The notes below the pieces were generated by a model that was not told the DNA's origin, did no database searches, and saw nothing but the letters and a program-made list of their open reading frames with translations. A program made the translations under genes and the position numbers. A DNA stretch of 6,027 bases from Fimbriimonadales bacterium (GTDB lineage Bacteria > Armatimonadota > Fimbriimonadia > Fimbriimonadales > Fimbriimonadaceae), in the NCBI GenBank assembly GCA_026392145.1, contig JAPLCS010000203.1, positions 2,412 to 8,438 on the forward strand, written 5' to 3'. Positions 5,480-6,027 of the stretch are shown here, in pieces. How positions within the stretch are numbered: position 1 is the first letter of the stretch; every line of letters begins with the position of its first letter.

Positions 5480-6027
5480 CTACTGCAAAAGCCGAGTCGG
5501 ATTTTCCAAGTATGTTTTAACAGCATTCACGAATTTCGCACCGACTGCACCATCAGCAACTCGGTGATCAAATGAGCCTGTGATGTTCATTCTGGATCGA
5601 ACTTCAATCTCGTCTTGGTCGTTCACGACAACCTTCTTTCGAACAGAAGCAATTGCTAAAATCGCAGCATTAGGTTGGTTCACAATTGCCAAGAAATTAT
5701 CGACATCCAACATCCCCATATTGCTGATGCTGAAGGTAGAACCAGTAAGTTCATCCATCGACAGTCGATTGTCTTTTGCTCGTTTAGCCAAATCTTTCAC
5801 TTCAGATGAAATCTGTCTAAGCGGTTTCAAACTCGCATTCTTAATAACAGGAACAGTCAGTCCATCTTCTAGGGCAACAGCAATACCAACATGCACACCA
5901 CCATGGAGAAGTAACTTATCGCCTTGGAAAGCAGCATTTACTTGCGGCATTTCTGATAAGGCGAGCGCACAAGCCTTCACAACAAAGTCATTTATCGAAA
6001 CCTTGCCGCTTCCTTCTGCTTCGAACA
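5480..6027 (-). CDS. pdhC: Pyruvate dehydrogenase-type E2 (dihydrolipoamide acetyltransferase), C-terminal catalytic part
   Basis: The frame is open from the right edge to TAG at 5480-5482, so 181 C-terminal residues are seen. The N-terminal lipoyl and E1/E3-binding domains lie outside the window. The visible part is the acyltransferase domain. It has 'KVSINDF' near the edge, 'PQVNAAF', 'GLTVPVIKNA' and 'FSISNMGM'. The active-site block 'DHRVADG' contains the catalytic His (codon 5564-5566) and Asp (codon 5552-5554). E2 transfers the acetyl group from lipoamide to CoA and forms the core of the 2-oxoacid dehydrogenase complex. 'SNMGM...NQPNAAILA' resembles pyruvate-type E2 more than 2-oxoglutarate or branched-chain types, but substrate choice is inferred. 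The GTG at 5980 is not a start because homology continues upstream. It converges on uvrC and shares its terminator. Confidence 0.95.
   Translation of the reverse strand, partial: FEAEGSGKVSINDFVVKACALALSEMPQVNAAFQGDKLLLHGGVHVGIAVALEDGLTVPVIKNASLKPLRQISSEVKDLAKRAKDNRLSMDELTGSTFSISNMGMLDVDNFLAIVNQPNAAILAIASVRKKVVVNDQDEIEVRSRMNITGSFDHRVADGAVGAKFVNAVKTYLENPTRLLQ

Overview
The window looks like ordinary chromosomal DNA from a Gram-negative-type (diderm) bacterium. It has moderate GC content, densely packed genes, short intergenic gaps and no sign of mobile elements, CRISPR, rRNA or tRNA. Two predicted exported proteins, one of them with outer-membrane beta-strand character, suggest a diderm. The style of the PfkB-like protein and of the helical secreted protein reminds me of Armatimonadota (Fimbriimonas/Chthonomonas relatives), but this is recollection and the lineage is uncertain.

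Layout. Positions 2-220 (+) hold the C-terminal end of a TIGR00300-type (LOR/SDH, ornithine cyclodeaminase/ArgZ-AgrE C-domain) protein. Positions 251-859 (+) encode a small exported protein with beta-barrel-like strands. It meets a leftward cluster tail to tail with a 14-bp overlap. That cluster reads, in transcription order, a three-helix membrane protein (2263-2628), a secreted helical protein (1554-2234) and a PlsC-type acyltransferase (846-1517). Divergent from it, after only about 34 bp, is a PfkB-family sugar-kinase homologue (2663-3586) whose catalytic Asp is replaced by Ala. Next comes a complete uvrC (3662-5431), then a strong bidirectional terminator (5432-5461). Last is the C-terminal catalytic half of a pyruvate-dehydrogenase-type E2 acyltransferase (5480-6027, minus), running off the right edge.

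How the genes relate. The leftward cluster plausibly serves the cell envelope: PlsC makes phosphatidic acid and its two neighbours are membrane or exported proteins, though their functions are unknown. UvrC (nucleotide excision repair) and PDH E2 (central carbon metabolism) are housekeeping genes with no evident link to the rest.

The signals most worth following are three. The kinase homologue has an altered GAGD motif. Several starts without a Shine-Dalgarno sequence carry a TANNNT box exactly 6 nt upstream, as expected for leaderless mRNAs. The 34-bp divergent gap carries such a box in both directions. I found no clear sign of a new defence, mobile or RNA system.
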